Origin: Phoronis australis
Taxonomy: Eukaryota > Phoronida > Phoronidae
Length of the DNA: 64,000 nucleotides
NCBI GenBank assembly: GCA_002633005.1
Contig: NMRA01000966.1
Location: 6,289-70,288, forward strand
Direction: 5' to 3'
Shown here: positions 1 through 10,527 of the stretch, one piece after another
Layout of the letters: every line of letters begins with the position of its first letter
How positions within the stretch are numbered: the first letter of the stretch is position 1
Position numbers and translations under genes: made by a program
Notes under the pieces: generated by a model
The model's input: only the letters and a program-made list of their open reading frames with translations
The model's database searches: none
What the model was told of the DNA's origin: nothing

Positions 1-243
1 TCGCCATATCGAAGACGGCGATTTCGAGGCAGTCAGTCGGCGAGTTTTCGCCCTGGAATTTCAGCACAATTTTCTGTAAAATGGTCGTAATTTAGCTGCA
101 AAGTTTGATAGCAATGCACCACAGTTTTGTTGAAAGTCTTTCATAGATTACATATACGTCACAGAGCGTAAATTTTATGAATCTTAGCTTCCGATTTCAC
201 CCGTTTCGGAGACCGGGTTTCAACCGCCTTGGGTTACAATATC
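1..243. repeat. Repeat family J, copy 1 (truncated by window edge)
   Basis: Shares long stretches with 3762-3996, for example GTTTTCGCCCT, AGCAATGCACCACA and CGTCACAGAGCGTAAATT. Family unknown. Confidence 0.7.
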
Positions 244-967
244 TGAAACTTCTATTCTGGTGTCTGCTCAAGGCCTAGTTAATGCTTACGTAATACTGCA
301 CAAGCGATTTGTGTGGTTGGCTGGCTCACTATAGGGCTATTGTTAGGACGGCTTTGTCATGAGCGACCGCGGGCAACTGGGATAGCGAAGCGGTCGCTCG
401 CTGAGAGGGCTGACCCTCATGCAAAAGCAAAAACAAACTTGTCAGTCGTGCTGTGATGCAATCTTAACATGGATTTGATGAATGTATGGTGGTTGATTAT
501 TCATCCATATTTCTAATTCATATTCGTTTAAAAGTGCAAATATGTACTCATTTTTTATATGAAAACATGCGAGCAGTTTCGCATGCTCATGAAATCCAAA
601 CAAAGTGTTTCAGTATCTGGGCACTGTTTTCGGTATAAGTACACCACTCAGTGCATCTTATAACAGAAGTACTTTTGGACGAGGTGTGCTGCCCGAAAAA
701 TTGGAATACATACCCGTTTAGAGAGTGGGCTCGGACAAAAAGGTGACCAATTTAGAGACTAATTTGTGTAAAAATTCACATTTTGCACAGTTCTGTTCCA
801 GAAATTCAGAAAACGCACCATTTTAGATAGTATTTTGTTCAAAATGCCACCATCTTGGAGACTATTTTTTGCTGTGCAAAAACACCCTTTTGGGCTGCAC
901 TTTTCGTACACCTCTTCTATAGGAATGCCCGCCTGGCTGACATGGCATAAATCTGGCTACCCATTAT

Positions 968-1060
968 CATTTTTATTACTATTACATTACTATTACTGCT
1001 ATTACTATTATTACTACTTCCACTACTATTACTCGTTATCGGCATCGTTATCATCATTAT
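968..1060. repeat. TTA/CTA-rich microsatellite-like tract
   Basis: Imperfect trinucleotide tract (ATTACTATTACT and variants). Its translation is a tyrosine-rich run with no protein meaning. Confidence 0.7.
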
Positions 1061-1487
1061 TAATATTTTTGAATTTATTTAATAAGGACACAGTGCAATA
1101 TTAATAACACATGTTTTAGCAAAGTGCTAATTCATCATGGTTTTCAAAGATTTTAAAATCATCTCATTTATGGTTCACTGTTTGTACCGGGCATCTGATA
1201 ATGGACGGCTAGTGCTTAAACGGAGAAACGTCATGAGAGCTGTGGATGCAGAGAAAGCCTACTTTTTGGAAACGAGGAGGTTGAGATTAAAAATCTTGTT
1301 TAAACGTGAGCCATTTCAAAAATTAATTATTTATGATCTATCGGCAGGCACAGTATCGTTTGTTTATATAACTTTATCCTTCTTTAGTTTGCCACAAAGA
1401 ACTGAATTCAGGGGGTAATCTTTTAATTGCGGCTTACATCTAAACATGAGGATACCCACTGTGTTATCATTTGTGCTCCTCGAAACA

Positions 1488-2029
1488 TTTCAGGAAAATG
1501 AAGTTGTGTACTCTTTGGCTATTTATTATATAATTGAAAATAGTGTTTTAAAGGCCTTGGGCAACATCAAATTAAAATCTAGCGTAGGATTTGATAGCAT
1601 TTCTACCAAACTCATCAAGTTGATCATTCTGATCATTGCAAAATCACAAATTACCTTCAATCAGTGTTTTGACACAGATAATTTTACATCTGGTTTGAAA
1701 ATTAGGCCTATAAACAAAAATGGCTTAACTTAAACACAATATAAACAACTACATGTCTACTTCTTGCCTTCTTAAAACTATGTGAACAAATTACTCATGA
1801 CCAACTTGATGACTACCTCTACAAACAATCGGTTATTAGAACGTCAGTGTGGTTTTCAAAAATTACGGTTCTGCAGAATTTTAAACACCCGAACTAAATG
1901 ACATCTAGGCAAGACGATAAACCTAACTACCATCTTTTTAGACCTTTCAACCTTTGATACAGGAGGCCATTGTGTCATGCTAGACAAACTTTTAATTTAC
2001 GAAATTGAACATTTATTTTTCATAAATTA
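1488..2029 (+). mobile_element. LINE-A, 5' portion of degenerate reverse transcriptase
   Basis: Decayed non-LTR reverse transcriptase. One open segment reads LKSSVGFDSISTKLIKLI and GLKIRPINKNG, the usual finger region before the palm. Later frames give LLERQCGFQ and FLDLSTFDT, remnants of the palm motif with the first catalytic Asp. Several frameshifts and stops. Probably the same element as 4405-5170. Confidence 0.65.
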
Positions 2030-2295
2030 TTTAACCACCTTATGATACAATATAATTGCATGCGGTCTGATACACATTGTACCAGACGTGCGTAGGTAGC
2101 ATTTGTGGGCCCATCACACTGATCACCTGGAACCATTTTTATGCTTTTAATATATAATTAAAACCGAGCTGAGTAGCTACAAACCTGACTCAAGGGTTTA
2201 GCAGTGTGATCCAGTGGGACTCGAACCCACGACCTCGAATAAAAAAGCGGGCACCTATCATTCTAGGCTATACTGCCTCTTCTTTAACCACCTTA
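2030..2295 (-). mobile_element. tRNA-derived SINE with 13-bp target-site duplications
   Basis: The minus strand carries a B-box-like GGTTCGAGTCCC and an A-box-like TAGCCTAGAATGATAG at tRNA spacing, followed by an unrelated body. The 13-bp sequence TTTAACCACCTTA is repeated perfectly at 2030-2042 and 2283-2295. Body 2043-2282, about 240 bp. Sits at the edge of LINE-A. Confidence 0.8.
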
Positions 2296-2530
2296 GGCAC
2301 TACCTCTGATTTCCCAATCAGTAACTATGAATACTTGTGAGATTACACAACACCTGGACTTTTATGACTAGCTTTTTTGTTCGCGGATTTAGGATCGGGT
2401 ATGGCCGGTGTCAGAGATGACTGCCTGTTCATGGCAACAATCTTTCCCGGCCGTTTTAGAAGCTGCAGACCATAAAACCTAGATCCATCTGTGAAAATTG
2501 AACTTTTTCATTGTTTCATGGGCAACTCCA
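2296..2530 (+). repeat. Interspersed repeat family X, copy
   Basis: Shares TTTCCCAA..CAACTATGAAT, TTTTAGA(A)GCTGCAGAC and ATTGAACTTTTTCA with 9150-9390. Other copies at 34140-34490 (-), 35575-35835 and 38385-38850. Confidence 0.6.
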
Positions 2531-3231
2531 ACAGAAAAAATAGAAACATGCTATGAGCAGTCCCACTAAATAAGATTGGTCCTAACCCCGGTCGTCAAGG
2601 TAAACGGTGGGGTATGGAAAATTGAACTAGACCATATTTATCCACCTTGGCTGAGTCGCGCTCGGCTCACGATCAAAGGGATGCCGCCAAGCTGCTCTAT
2701 TCATCGAGTCACGAGCGAGGATAATTGGCTTCGCTCATGCGGATATGATCAGCTGATTACAATCTACCTAGCAGACTGTACTTTTTATGAAGAGAGTTGC
2801 AAGTAGTTTTTATTGTAATATTTGAAAAGAGGAGCGAAAACAAGTATGAGTACAACTTTGAATTTTTCAAAGCGGCCCAGGATAAGAGATTTTGCAACAC
2901 AAGAACACTCACGATTACTTTCAATCGGTGCGCACGAATACAAAAATATAGGACCCAAGTTATTTAGATTTTGGAACACATGCATTGCAATATTCAAAAT
3001 ACGTTTATTATGAATCTTACAAACTGTAGAACGATGTTGTTTAATTTCATTGTGCTCATTCATTGTCATCAGTCAAATCGGCAATTTCCGAGATGTGATC
3101 TGCGGCGTGCGCGTATGTGTACAAAACACGTGATTGTTATGTTCCTGAAGTACGAAAATTAAGAAACTTTAGCATGCCGTTATTATTGACAGGGACACGA
3201 TAAAACGAATTTGTATTTTGACTACAGTCTT

Positions 3232-3996
3232 GATACAGCGAGCTAGCTGACCACTGCGTCAGTGTCTCCGTTAGACCCAGAAATTTCACACAGCCCGGGT
3301 AGTTCACTTCGTCCCCAACATGTAGATCGAGCCTTGGATTATTACTCCACGGTAGAGCTAACGACCGTCGGCCTGTGCACACAAAATCTGTGAGTTAACC
3401 AGCACTCAACTTGCACTTTGCAGCCGTTTAAATGAAAAAACAATCTAGTAAACACCATTTTCCTGCATAATCCTCCGCCTTTTGTAACAAAAAAGTCTAT
3501 CGTCGATGACCCACACACGCACGCTCCGGCACTCACTCTCATACGCAGACGAACTTCAAAACAACCGTCACGTGACAACAACATGTGTGTTCATCCAGAG
3601 ATTTTTCTCGTGTTGTGGGGTACGATGTAGCGAAGATTTGCACTTAATCGGAATTAATCTGGACTCCACATGAACTTTAAAAGTTGTAGAACATCAGGAA
3701 GATTTCAGGTAAATTGTTGAGTCGAAACTATATTTTTATTCAAGGGTTCAAGTTTTCCTATTGACGATGGAGATTCAGCGGCGACGCATCAGTCGGCAAG
3801 TTTTCGCCCTGTGATGAGCACAATTTTTTGAAAAATTATCGTAATTTAACAAGGAAGTTCATAGCAATGCACCACAATTTTGTAGAAAGACTGTCATAGG
3901 CTAAAAATACGTCACAGAGCGTAAATTTTATGAATCCTAGCTTCCGATTTTACCCGTTTGGGAAACCGGCTTTCAACTGCCGTAGGCTACAATGAG
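3232..3996 (+). repeat. Repeat family I/J, long copy
   Basis: The 5' half (CACACAGCCCGGGTAG, TGCAGCCGTTTA, CAATCTAGTAAAC) matches 6515-6720 and partly 60250-60330. The 3' half is the family J segment seen at 1-243. Non-coding; class unknown, possibly linked to the Penelope-like material at 61 kb. Confidence 0.55.
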
Positions 3997-4274
3997 AATC
4001 CCCTCCCTGTGAAATGAATTTTTCTAAGCGTTTATTAGAGCCAATACAGTATACAGCTTTCCACCAAGGCTAGGTGATGCTACAACATTATTCTTTGTTG
4101 TATTAGTAACTGGTCTTGGCTAATTATCATTTTATGGCCTGGTCATCCATTCAGCCAAAAGTAGTTCTAGAGGTGGCTTATCAGCCAATTATTCACGCAT
4201 GCTGACTCACAATAGAAGCCTGATAAGGGTGAAGGTGGATAAATGCAGTGTTCCTACAATTTCTTGTTTTAGTG

Positions 4275-4404
4275 GATGTGTTCACAACATGAATAATGTG
4301 CTTTGCAACTGCTGTTATTTTGTTGATATGCCCCAACCTCTATTGTGTAACTTGTCTGAGCAACACAATGGGCACATTGTGAATCGACAGGAATTCCCTT
4401 CCCA
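4275..4404 (+). repeat. Family X fragment
   Basis: TGTTGATATGCCCCAACCTC and TCTGAGCAACACAATGGG match 9440-9510 and 35755-35800. Confidence 0.6.
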
Positions 4405-5170
4405 ATAGTCAACCATCAACACAGGTGTACCCAAGGACCTATTCTTCATCACTTCCTTTTTCTTATTTATATAAACAACTTCCACAAGTCTACTTGTCTT
4501 GAAACCCTTATGTATGCTGATGACACCTGTCTTACACATACAGCTTGGTCTTCAAAACCAATGAACAAAACTGAAATCAATAATAAGCTATCGGACATAT
4601 TCACATGGTTATAAATCAACAAACTGTTGCTAAATGTCACCAAGACTAAGTCGGTCTTGATGGCATTCTACTTCCCTCTGAAAAAATAAGTGGAAAATTA
4701 ATTCCAAAGCTTACTATAAATAATCAAAACCCACATTTCGTTAAAACATTTAAGTTGTGGGAATAACATTTGGGAACTGCTGATCCTGTTGTAGTGTACT
4801 TAGTGAACTCAAGAATCACCTGCTTTGATTTGCTCTCATAACAATTTACTTACTATGGGCTTCAAGAATGACAGCAGATGAACTATTCTTCAGAAATGGG
4901 CTTCAAGAATAATCACCAATTTACACTAGTTCGCCCATACAAATTTCAAACAATACCTCTCGTTGAAGATATTCTTAATATATATCTTGCTTGAAAAAAA
5001 TGTATTGCAAGTTTTTACACAATCAACTTCCACTTTACGTTCAAAGCATTTTCCATGATTTCCTATCACAGCTAAAACAACAGACTATTTATAAATTTTC
5101 GTTTACAAAATCTCTTCGGAAACTTTGTGACATTTTGCGACTTCTATTACTTGAATACTTAACAATCAAG
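4405..5170 (+). mobile_element. LINE-A, 3' portion with YADD reverse-transcriptase motif
   Basis: Continues the non-LTR polymerase. Read across frameshifts it gives TINTGVP, FLFLIYINNF, LMYADDTCL (the YADD catalytic box), LLLNVTKTKSV, LQKWASRIIT and FLHNQLPLYVQSIF, the normal order of the CR1/jockey-type palm, thumb and C-terminal region. Stops are frequent, so it is dead. It begins where the 1488-2029 fragment would be expected to continue. Confidence 0.75.
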
Positions 5171-5194
5171 GCAACACCCACTCACATGCTGCAA

Positions 5195-5258
5195 TGTCAA
5201 GATACTGCTGCACTGTCGAGATACTGCTGCACTGTCAAGATACTGCTGCACTGTCAAG
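5195..5258. repeat. 19-bp tandem repeat, about 3 copies
   Basis: GATACTGCTGCACTGTCAA starts at 5201, 5220 and 5239 with one or two differences; partial copies on each side. Confidence 0.85.
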
Positions 5259-5559
5259 ATTATTACAAGAATATGAATGTAGACACTAACTCGATATACA
5301 GACAGTTAGTGAAGTTGCTTCTCCTGTAACTATGTCCACCATCAATACACTTCTAAGCTTAAGCACGGGTAACGGCTAGTGTATGGGAAATGCCGAGGGG
5401 AAGTGGCTACACCTTCAAGTGAACATTAGTGTTCATCGCCAGAGACGGACATTTCTTAAAAAGACTGTTTTTATGCGCCCACAAATTTAGCAGTTTTTTT
5501 TTGCGTTCATGGCTGTGTCTCCTAAACTTTTTGCAGGATCTTTACTTAATTTAGCAAGT

Positions 5560-6185
5560 GTATTTATATGATGTTGACTACAGAAGACGACAACTTTCGG
5601 ACAGATCTGACTACTGCTGTGCCCCCTAGTGGCAATTTTAGTTTTTTATGTTTAACGCTGTATCTTCAAAGTTCCTCAACAGATTTTCATAAAATTGTAA
5701 ATATAGGCATCTATTGGTGTGATGTTGCTGTCTTTCTGTTTTTGGATGGAATCGAGGTATTTTGCACCACCTAGTGGCCTTTTTTGCTGGTTTCAAATCT
5801 TGTTTTTGGCGTCCACCCCTGTATCAACCAAATCATTTGAAAATTGACATATATGTTCTCAGTGTGAAGACGACCTTTGATGATTGTGACTGACTACTGT
5901 GGCGCCTCCTAGTGGTAGTTTTGTTTTGCACCCATAGTTGTATTTCCTAAACCCACTGCAGGATCTTTATTAAATTTAGTAAGTGTACTTATAAGAAGAC
6001 AACATCAGACGATGACGACTTTCAGGCGGATCCACTGTGCCCAGTGGCAATTTCATTTTATTCTGTTTTCCTTTGTTTCTCTGAAGTTCCTTGACAGATT
6101 TTTATGAAATATGGTATTTTCCTGTTTTTGGATTGATTGTATGTTTTTGTGCCATCTAGTGGCCATTTTTATGATACCAATAAAT
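5560..6185 (+). repeat. CTAGTGGC repeat array (family D), copy 1
   Basis: Blocks of roughly 115-145 bp each carry a CTAGTGGC-type core (starting 5626, 5771, 5909, 6041, 6156), preceded by GACTACTG..GTG and followed by AATTTTA or CATTTTT. Matches 31610-32940. Confidence 0.75.
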
Positions 6186-6439
6186 AACCCTAAAAGCACA
6201 CCATTTGCAATGCTTCAATAAGAATTTCTGTCAGATTTAGGCAAGGTGTGTGGCTGCGGGATTCTTTCCCAGGCAGTAAAAATAGTTTTTGTTTCCAGAA
6301 CATTTGACCCTGCCGTAACATAATGTACGGTAATCAGCTATTCTTTAAAGTGAAAACTAAGGAAGCTTTAAAAATACTGCTATTGTACACAAAGTATACA
6401 ATGTATTTATAAAAGTCACATAACTGTACATACTAAAGG

Positions 6440-7090
6440 TAGAAAGCCAGCTAGCTATATGAAGACTATTGTCAACTTACAGCCAGGTAGCTGTGTCTTG
6501 AGCTCTGTTAGGCACCGAAACTTCACACAACCCGGGTAGCTTAACTCGTCACTTCGTCGTGAAACTTATATCAACTTGTAGAGCTAACGAGCGGCGGGGG
6601 TGCGTGCAGAATCTTTGGGTATCAACCGACACTCACTTTGCCCATTGCAGCCGTTTATGTGAAAAAACAATCTAATAAACGTCATTTTTGCGTAATTCTT
6701 CGCCTTTAGTAACAAAAAGTCTGTCGTCGTTTTGAAAACAATGCGCTCGTGACACGCGCTACTGCCATTTCCTACTGAAATTTTGCGATATCTTTCGGTA
6801 CTGGATGATGACTGCTTCGCAGCGAGTTGGGTTTGCAGGTACTAAGATAACAAAACTTGTAACGAAATGAAACCAGTTCTGATTGTTATGACATGTACGC
6901 AACCTTGTGGAACAGAACATTGAAGTATCGGGGAAATTGGCCAATAGGTGACACAATGGCACCGAAAGCCGACCCTAAACAGCCCACCACAATTTTAGCA
7001 GCAAAATACGATAGAAGAACAATTTTCCAACATCGGTAAATATTTAAGTTTACTCAAGGAAAAGTTAGTTTTTAATGACATCATTAATTC
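6440..7090 (+). repeat. Family I copy joined to Penelope-associated repeat
   Basis: 6515-6720 matches 3265-3500. 6880-7090 is the reverse complement of 61700-61950 (shared CGCAACCTTGTG, AAATTGGCCAATAGGTGAC, TTTTCCAACATCGGTA), next to the Penelope-like fragment at 61 kb. Confidence 0.65.
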
Positions 7091-7499
7091 TGGCGGCCCA
7101 AAGTAGTATATAAGCAACAGAAGCCGGAGGGAGTGAAATTAAGCCAACAGACTGACGTCACCCAGGCCGTTGAGTCAATGGACTGGCGTCGCCAAGGCCA
7201 GTACGAAACTGGCCACCCTCCCTCTGTATCAGTGAAAAAATGCCCTGCGAGAAAAAAAACAGAACACCTCAATTCTATAAAAATGGCCAGTGCACTACCT
7301 GGGAACAAGGCGGTGCCGAAATGGGCGCAACGAAGGTCTGTAGTGGAGTGGGGGAGACGGAGTTTGCGCGAATGATGCATTTTGTATAGATACACTCTGT
7401 ATTATTACAGACATGTTAAACATGTATCCGCACACTTGTACGTACTCACACATGGACACACACATGCACCAACACATCCACGTTAAGGCTAACATGAGC

Positions 7500-7987
7500 T
7501 TTCTAATTATGATGTAGTTTCGCTCAAAAACGTCCAAAAACAAATCGCAGTTCCGGTTAACAGCTCCAGTTAACATCGCAGTTAACAGGTGGATTTAAGA
7601 CCGCAGCGTCGATGCTGCGGTGCAGTATGAACGCTTAACTCCGGTCCAATCGAAGTTATCGCCAGGTGCCACGACTGTTATCGTCAACAGTTACAAGGTA
7701 GTGCCGTCACTAATAGCTGCTTATATTTTGCTCTAATAGTAACCAATCGATTTAAAAATAAGTTTAATGTCACTTAGCACATGTAAATGTTTCCAAATTG
7801 AAACATTGGAAAAAATCTTAGCGTGCAACGCTACCTTGCGATAACTTCGATGACGACAGCAGCACACAACCGCTTACTTTGATGTTCATTAACTACCGAA
7901 GCCAGTATGAACGGTCCAGTTAACTGCGCTGTTTACATCGACGTTCCCCTCAGACCGGAGTTAAGTCAATATGAAAGGGCTTTACGT
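7500..7987. mobile_element. TIR element family F, copy 1
   Basis: The reverse complement of 7560-7985 aligns along its length with 14090-14520 (shared CTTAAATCCACCTGTTAACT, TTTACATGTG, AAAATATAAGCA). Its right end, CAATATGAAAGGGCTTTA, matches the terminal inverted repeat of the 14 kb copy. No transposase. Confidence 0.7.
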
Positions 7988-8689
7988 GTACCGCATAAAA
8001 GTAATGTTGGTTTAATATGTAAATTTATGCAGTATGTCTGAGTGTAATTTGAATTGTTAGTTATTCAAGTCTAACATGGCCTGTCTAAATATTTTACACA
8101 AGGAAGTCTCAATCGGGCTGCACTGGATATTGCATCCAATTAAGGCTTTAATAACCTTGAATCATTCTGATGTCTTATTACATACAGCTTTTGATAATAA
8201 TAGCCTATGGGGCTCGTTGTTTTCTTTAGGCTAGCACACACCATGTATTTTTATGTGCAACATTGTCGGAGGTGGAAAAGAGTATCTTGCATAGTCCTTC
8301 ACAACATGAGCATCTAATTTATTTTGTATATTGGCTTGGAAATCCAGCCTCATCAATGCTTGTTTATTGAAAGGCTACATAGTTCATGTCTATGCATAAC
8401 ATTGACCTTTACTCCATCACAGCAACTTAAAGCAAGACAAGTCAGGACACAACCTGAAATACTATTTCCATTCAAAATGGAAAGCAGTAGCCTTGTTAAT
8501 TCTTAAGATTTCGACCAAAATAAAGTCAATACTCAGTGAAATCCATATGCAAACTACCAATATACCCCAGGTTATATGTGGTAGCTATCCTCATCAGTAT
8601 ACCTCATTATTGGCTGGATTTAGATCAAAGACACCTTGATGTTGTGGTTAGTTAAATTGCCTCAAGGGGCCTGCTGATGTTATCCGACT

Positions 8690-9560
8690 CTAGAAAATGA
8701 GACACAATCATAAAAACAATAGTATTTTTGAATTCTCTTTGAAAGTTTCTAAATAGCATATTTGAATAGTTTGTGAAAAGCACACGCGATAAGGTTTTTG
8801 AAATTTGAAAATTGGACAAGAATTGTGACTTTTACAACCTAAGTTGTATGTTCAATGCTGCAATGCTATGTTCATCATTATTTCTGCTGCTTGTGCAACA
8901 TAGTTGGGCCATTTACCAAACCATGAGGCAGCAGTTGGATTTTGAGAGAAGCCAAGTGTCATCATGCAATTCTTAGTATGGCTGATTTCAGAGGCCAACT
9001 ATTTGATGCTGCTCATCTAACACCCTAACACCCACTATGGGGCAATGCCAGATGCTTTTTCAAGAGTGACTGTCCACCTTTTCTTGTGTCACTGGTATGC
9101 ATGGGCAGCATAGACAGTAACTGGTCTCCTGAGACAGCATTTGGTGCTATGTCACATTTCCCAAGGGGCAACTATGAATGCTTCTTAACCATTGGGATTA
9201 CAATAGGGACTTATCACCTAACCTTTATTTACATGATGGGCCTCTTTGGTTTGAACAGAAGTGGGTTTTACTAATTACAACTGCCTGATGGTGGCAACGT
9301 GTCTTTCCTGCCCATTTTAGACTCTGCAGACATTAAAAACTAACCCCCCCCTCGTTGAATATTGAACTTTTTCACTGTCTGAACAGCAAAAATTAGCTAA
9401 CTACAAAGAAAAGAGAAATGACACCCATTTCAACTGCTGTTTCGTTGTTGATGTATCCCAAGTTCTATTGTACAATCTGTCTGAGCATCACTATAGGGTG
9501 ATTTGACTTGTGTACACCACTTCTCATCAAAGCCATCTTGGATGGAGGAGTGTATCATGG
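8690..9560 (+). repeat. Interspersed repeat family X, longest copy
   Basis: 8750-8990 matches 38560-38840 (GGACAAGAA..GTGACTTTTA, GGCCAAGTGTCATCAT-like blocks). 9150-9260 matches the reverse of 34340-34440. 9430-9540 matches 38420-38520 (TTTGACTTGTGTACACCAC). No coding capacity. Confidence 0.65.
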
Positions 9561-10380
9561 AGGTTCCTGTATTCGAGGAGTTTCCTTATTCTTGAATCAC
9601 AGTCAACATTTTTTATCATTTGGTACCTGTTTCTTTTTCTCCACTAGAAGTATTTGTAAACAGTTTTATGAATAAATCAAACGTGATTATTTTCAGTTCG
9701 TTCTGTACTGTATAATAACGATATTGATACTTTATTTAGTGCCCCTTGCATTACAAATCTTTGAAAACCCATTGTAGTTTGGTTCATGGTGTGGGGTGGA
9801 AGCCTTTGTTCTTTTCTACAACAAGCTAGCTTTTCAATTACATGTGATAAAACCCTCTACCCAGCGTAGTCGTATGATTGCTTCACAAGTAAATATTCAC
9901 AGTTGCAAACTTAATTTTTTAAGTTTTAAGTTTGAGACTTCGCACTGTCCTTAGTTAGTCTTGTATGGGAATGAAATTTAGTGTTTGGTGTTTGTATACA
10001 GTTTAAAATATCCTATTCTGTTGCATTCTGGTGTTATGTATTAATTACTATCGTGTAGAATTAAAAGGAATATTTGTGGTCAAGAGTGTTTTATTTGTCA
10101 GTTAGGTAAGCAACACTTACATGTGTTAACTAGGTGACATACGGTGATGTCCACTCAAAAAAGTGCTGTAAACATGGGAGAAATGTACTATAATCGTTAA
10201 GTACATTGCCCAGTTGCAGAATAATTCTTCGCACTGAATCGGGATGATGCGTTTTGACGTCTTTCCTTGTTTTTAACAGCTTGCCTCAGAATATTCTTCA
10301 GCTCCTGATATGTCAGCATAATGACATGTGCACAGTGTGTTATGAAACCATTTTTGATTCGTTTTGACCATTTTTTTCAG

Positions 10381-10527
10381 AGACGTTATCTGAGGCGGTA
10401 AAGATGCTTAAAGGTGAATACCTGATACGAGCTATTAATGAGCACAAAATGGATAAGGCTCTTATATTCTGTCGGACGAAGGTGGACTGTGACAACACCG
10501 AAAAGTATCTCATCTCTATGGGTGGAG
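10381..10527 (+). CDS. DDX1: DDX1 exon a (helicase motif IV)
   Basis: Acceptor after a T-rich tract ending in CAG at 10380; donor GTAATG at 10528. Enters with 2 nt of a codon, encodes 48 residues including [11 protein letters not shown] and [13 protein letters not shown], and leaves 1 nt. No partner exon was recognised upstream in the window. Confidence 0.93.

Larger units (their letters stand above)
1..10380. other. Repeat-rich non-coding sequence, probably a DDX1 intron
   Basis: No DDX1 exon was recognised despite looking for the DEAD, SPRY-insert and pre-motif IV segments. The stretch is a patchwork of diverged transposons listed separately. Gaps between them (244-960, 1050-1480, 2521-3230, 7090-7490, 7990-8690, 9560-10380) show nothing I recognise. 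Confidence 0.6.

Noticed and set aside
835-1104. 89-residue tyrosine-rich frame
   Set aside because: Translation of a TTA/CTA microsatellite.
2215-2282. Functional tRNA gene
   Set aside because: Only the promoter boxes resemble a tRNA; acceptor stem does not pair and the unit has SINE-type target duplications.
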